A stretch of 5,632 bases of DNA from a bacterium MnTg04 (GTDB lineage: Bacteria; Pseudomonadota; Gammaproteobacteria; Steroidobacterales; MnTg04), in the NCBI GenBank assembly GCA_008975185.1, contig BFAU01000104.1, positions 1 to 5,632 on the forward strand, read 5' to 3'. Positions 5,260 to 5,632 of this stretch are shown piece by piece (within the stretch, counting starts at the first letter, position 1; each line of letters begins with the position of its first letter). Both the position numbers and the translations under genes were made by a program. The notes beneath the pieces are model-generated. The model worked only from the letters and a program-made list of their open reading frames with translations. It was not told the origin of the DNA and ran no database searches.

Positions 5260-5632
5260 TCAGCTATCGCGGTAATCGTCGCCGTAGTATTTGCTCGTGA
5301 TACGCGTATGAAAATCCTCGGCCCTGATCGGCTCGTAACGAGGTTCGCCAAGCCCCGGCAATACCTCAAGGATTTCGTCCTCCCAGACATAAACCGCCAT
5401 CGGTAAGGAAACTCTTGGCCTGGTCATTACACTGCGGTCTTGCGGCTGACTCACCCGGTGGGTCGTCGATGGCAACCGGTCATTGCTGATGCGCTGCATA
5501 TAGTCGCCGGTATTGAGAATAATACTGCCCGGCGGCGCATCGAGTTTTATCCATTTCATGTTACGGCGATTCAAAACCTGCAACCCCTCCTGGTTCGGCG
5601 CCGGCAGAAAGGTAAACAAATCGACATCTTCA
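5260..5632 (-). CDS. 2-oxoglutarate/Fe(II) oxygenase, isopenicillin-N-synthase-like, C-terminal part
   Basis: The last 123 codons of a gene whose start lies beyond the right edge; the frame is open to 5632. It looks like the C-terminal half of the double-stranded beta-helix of the IPNS / plant-type 2OG oxygenase family. The visible start, EDVDLFTFLPAP, aligns with the HxD iron motif (His-Glu-Asp in IPNS); the Asp is present and the His would fall just off the window. It continues EGLQVL, then PPGSIILNTGDYMQRISND. STTHRVSQP carries the second iron His, and RPRVSLPMAVYV carries an RxS pair that in the family binds the co-substrate carboxylate. All visible metal and co-substrate residues are therefore intact. 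The substrate cannot be told from this part. No link to antibiotic synthesis should be assumed: the family also includes oxidases of amino acids, hormones and small metabolites. Confidence 0.87.
   Translation of the reverse strand, partial: EDVDLFTFLPAPNQEGLQVLNRRNMKWIKLDAPPGSIILNTGDYMQRISNDRLPSTTHRVSQPQDRSVMTRPRVSLPMAVYVWEDEILEVLPGLGEPRYEPIRAEDFHTRITSKYYGDDYRDS

Overview
The window looks like chromosomal DNA of a Gammaproteobacterium with type IV pili. The evidence is the gene order fimT-pilV-pilW, the sequence style of these pseudopilins, a DUF5658-type membrane protein and a moderately high G+C content. I cannot place it more precisely from sequence alone. No phage, plasmid, CRISPR or RNA gene was seen.

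Left part (1 to about 943, minus strand): one end of an IS3-family insertion sequence. It holds a complete orfA, the first 198 codons of orfB, and an A7 slippery site where a -1 frameshift would join them into one OrfAB transposase. The element runs off the left edge, so its third catalytic residue and its other terminal repeat are not visible.

Middle left (933 to 2990, minus strand): a tightly packed minor-pseudopilin operon in the order fimT, pilV, pilW. Each product begins with a short PilD-type leader and a hydrophobic helix carrying Glu at +5. The IS has landed in the last part of pilW. The pilW reading frame ends on a TAA that appears to lie inside the IS tip, so the C-terminal end of PilW is lost. 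Genes expected further downstream in such operons (pilX, pilY1, pilE) would lie past the IS, outside the window.

Centre (2991 to 3298): a divergent intergenic region of about 308 bp with several small repeats, including two near-identical 11-mers 21 bp apart. Right of it, on the plus strand, are a 173-residue DUF5658-type membrane protein and a 440-residue Ste24-like M48 membrane metalloprotease with HEMGH. They are separated by 107 bp containing a perfect 7-bp hairpin.

Right edge (5260 to 5632, minus strand): the C-terminal 123 codons of an isopenicillin-N-synthase-like 2-oxoglutarate/Fe(II) oxygenase. It converges on the protease gene with only 9 bp between the stop codons.

The pilin genes form one functional unit: the minor pilins prime pilus assembly, and FimT is a DNA-uptake factor in some relatives. 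The plus-strand genes have no demonstrated link to them. The clearest biological event is the IS insertion in pilW. I do not see convincing evidence of a wholly new system.
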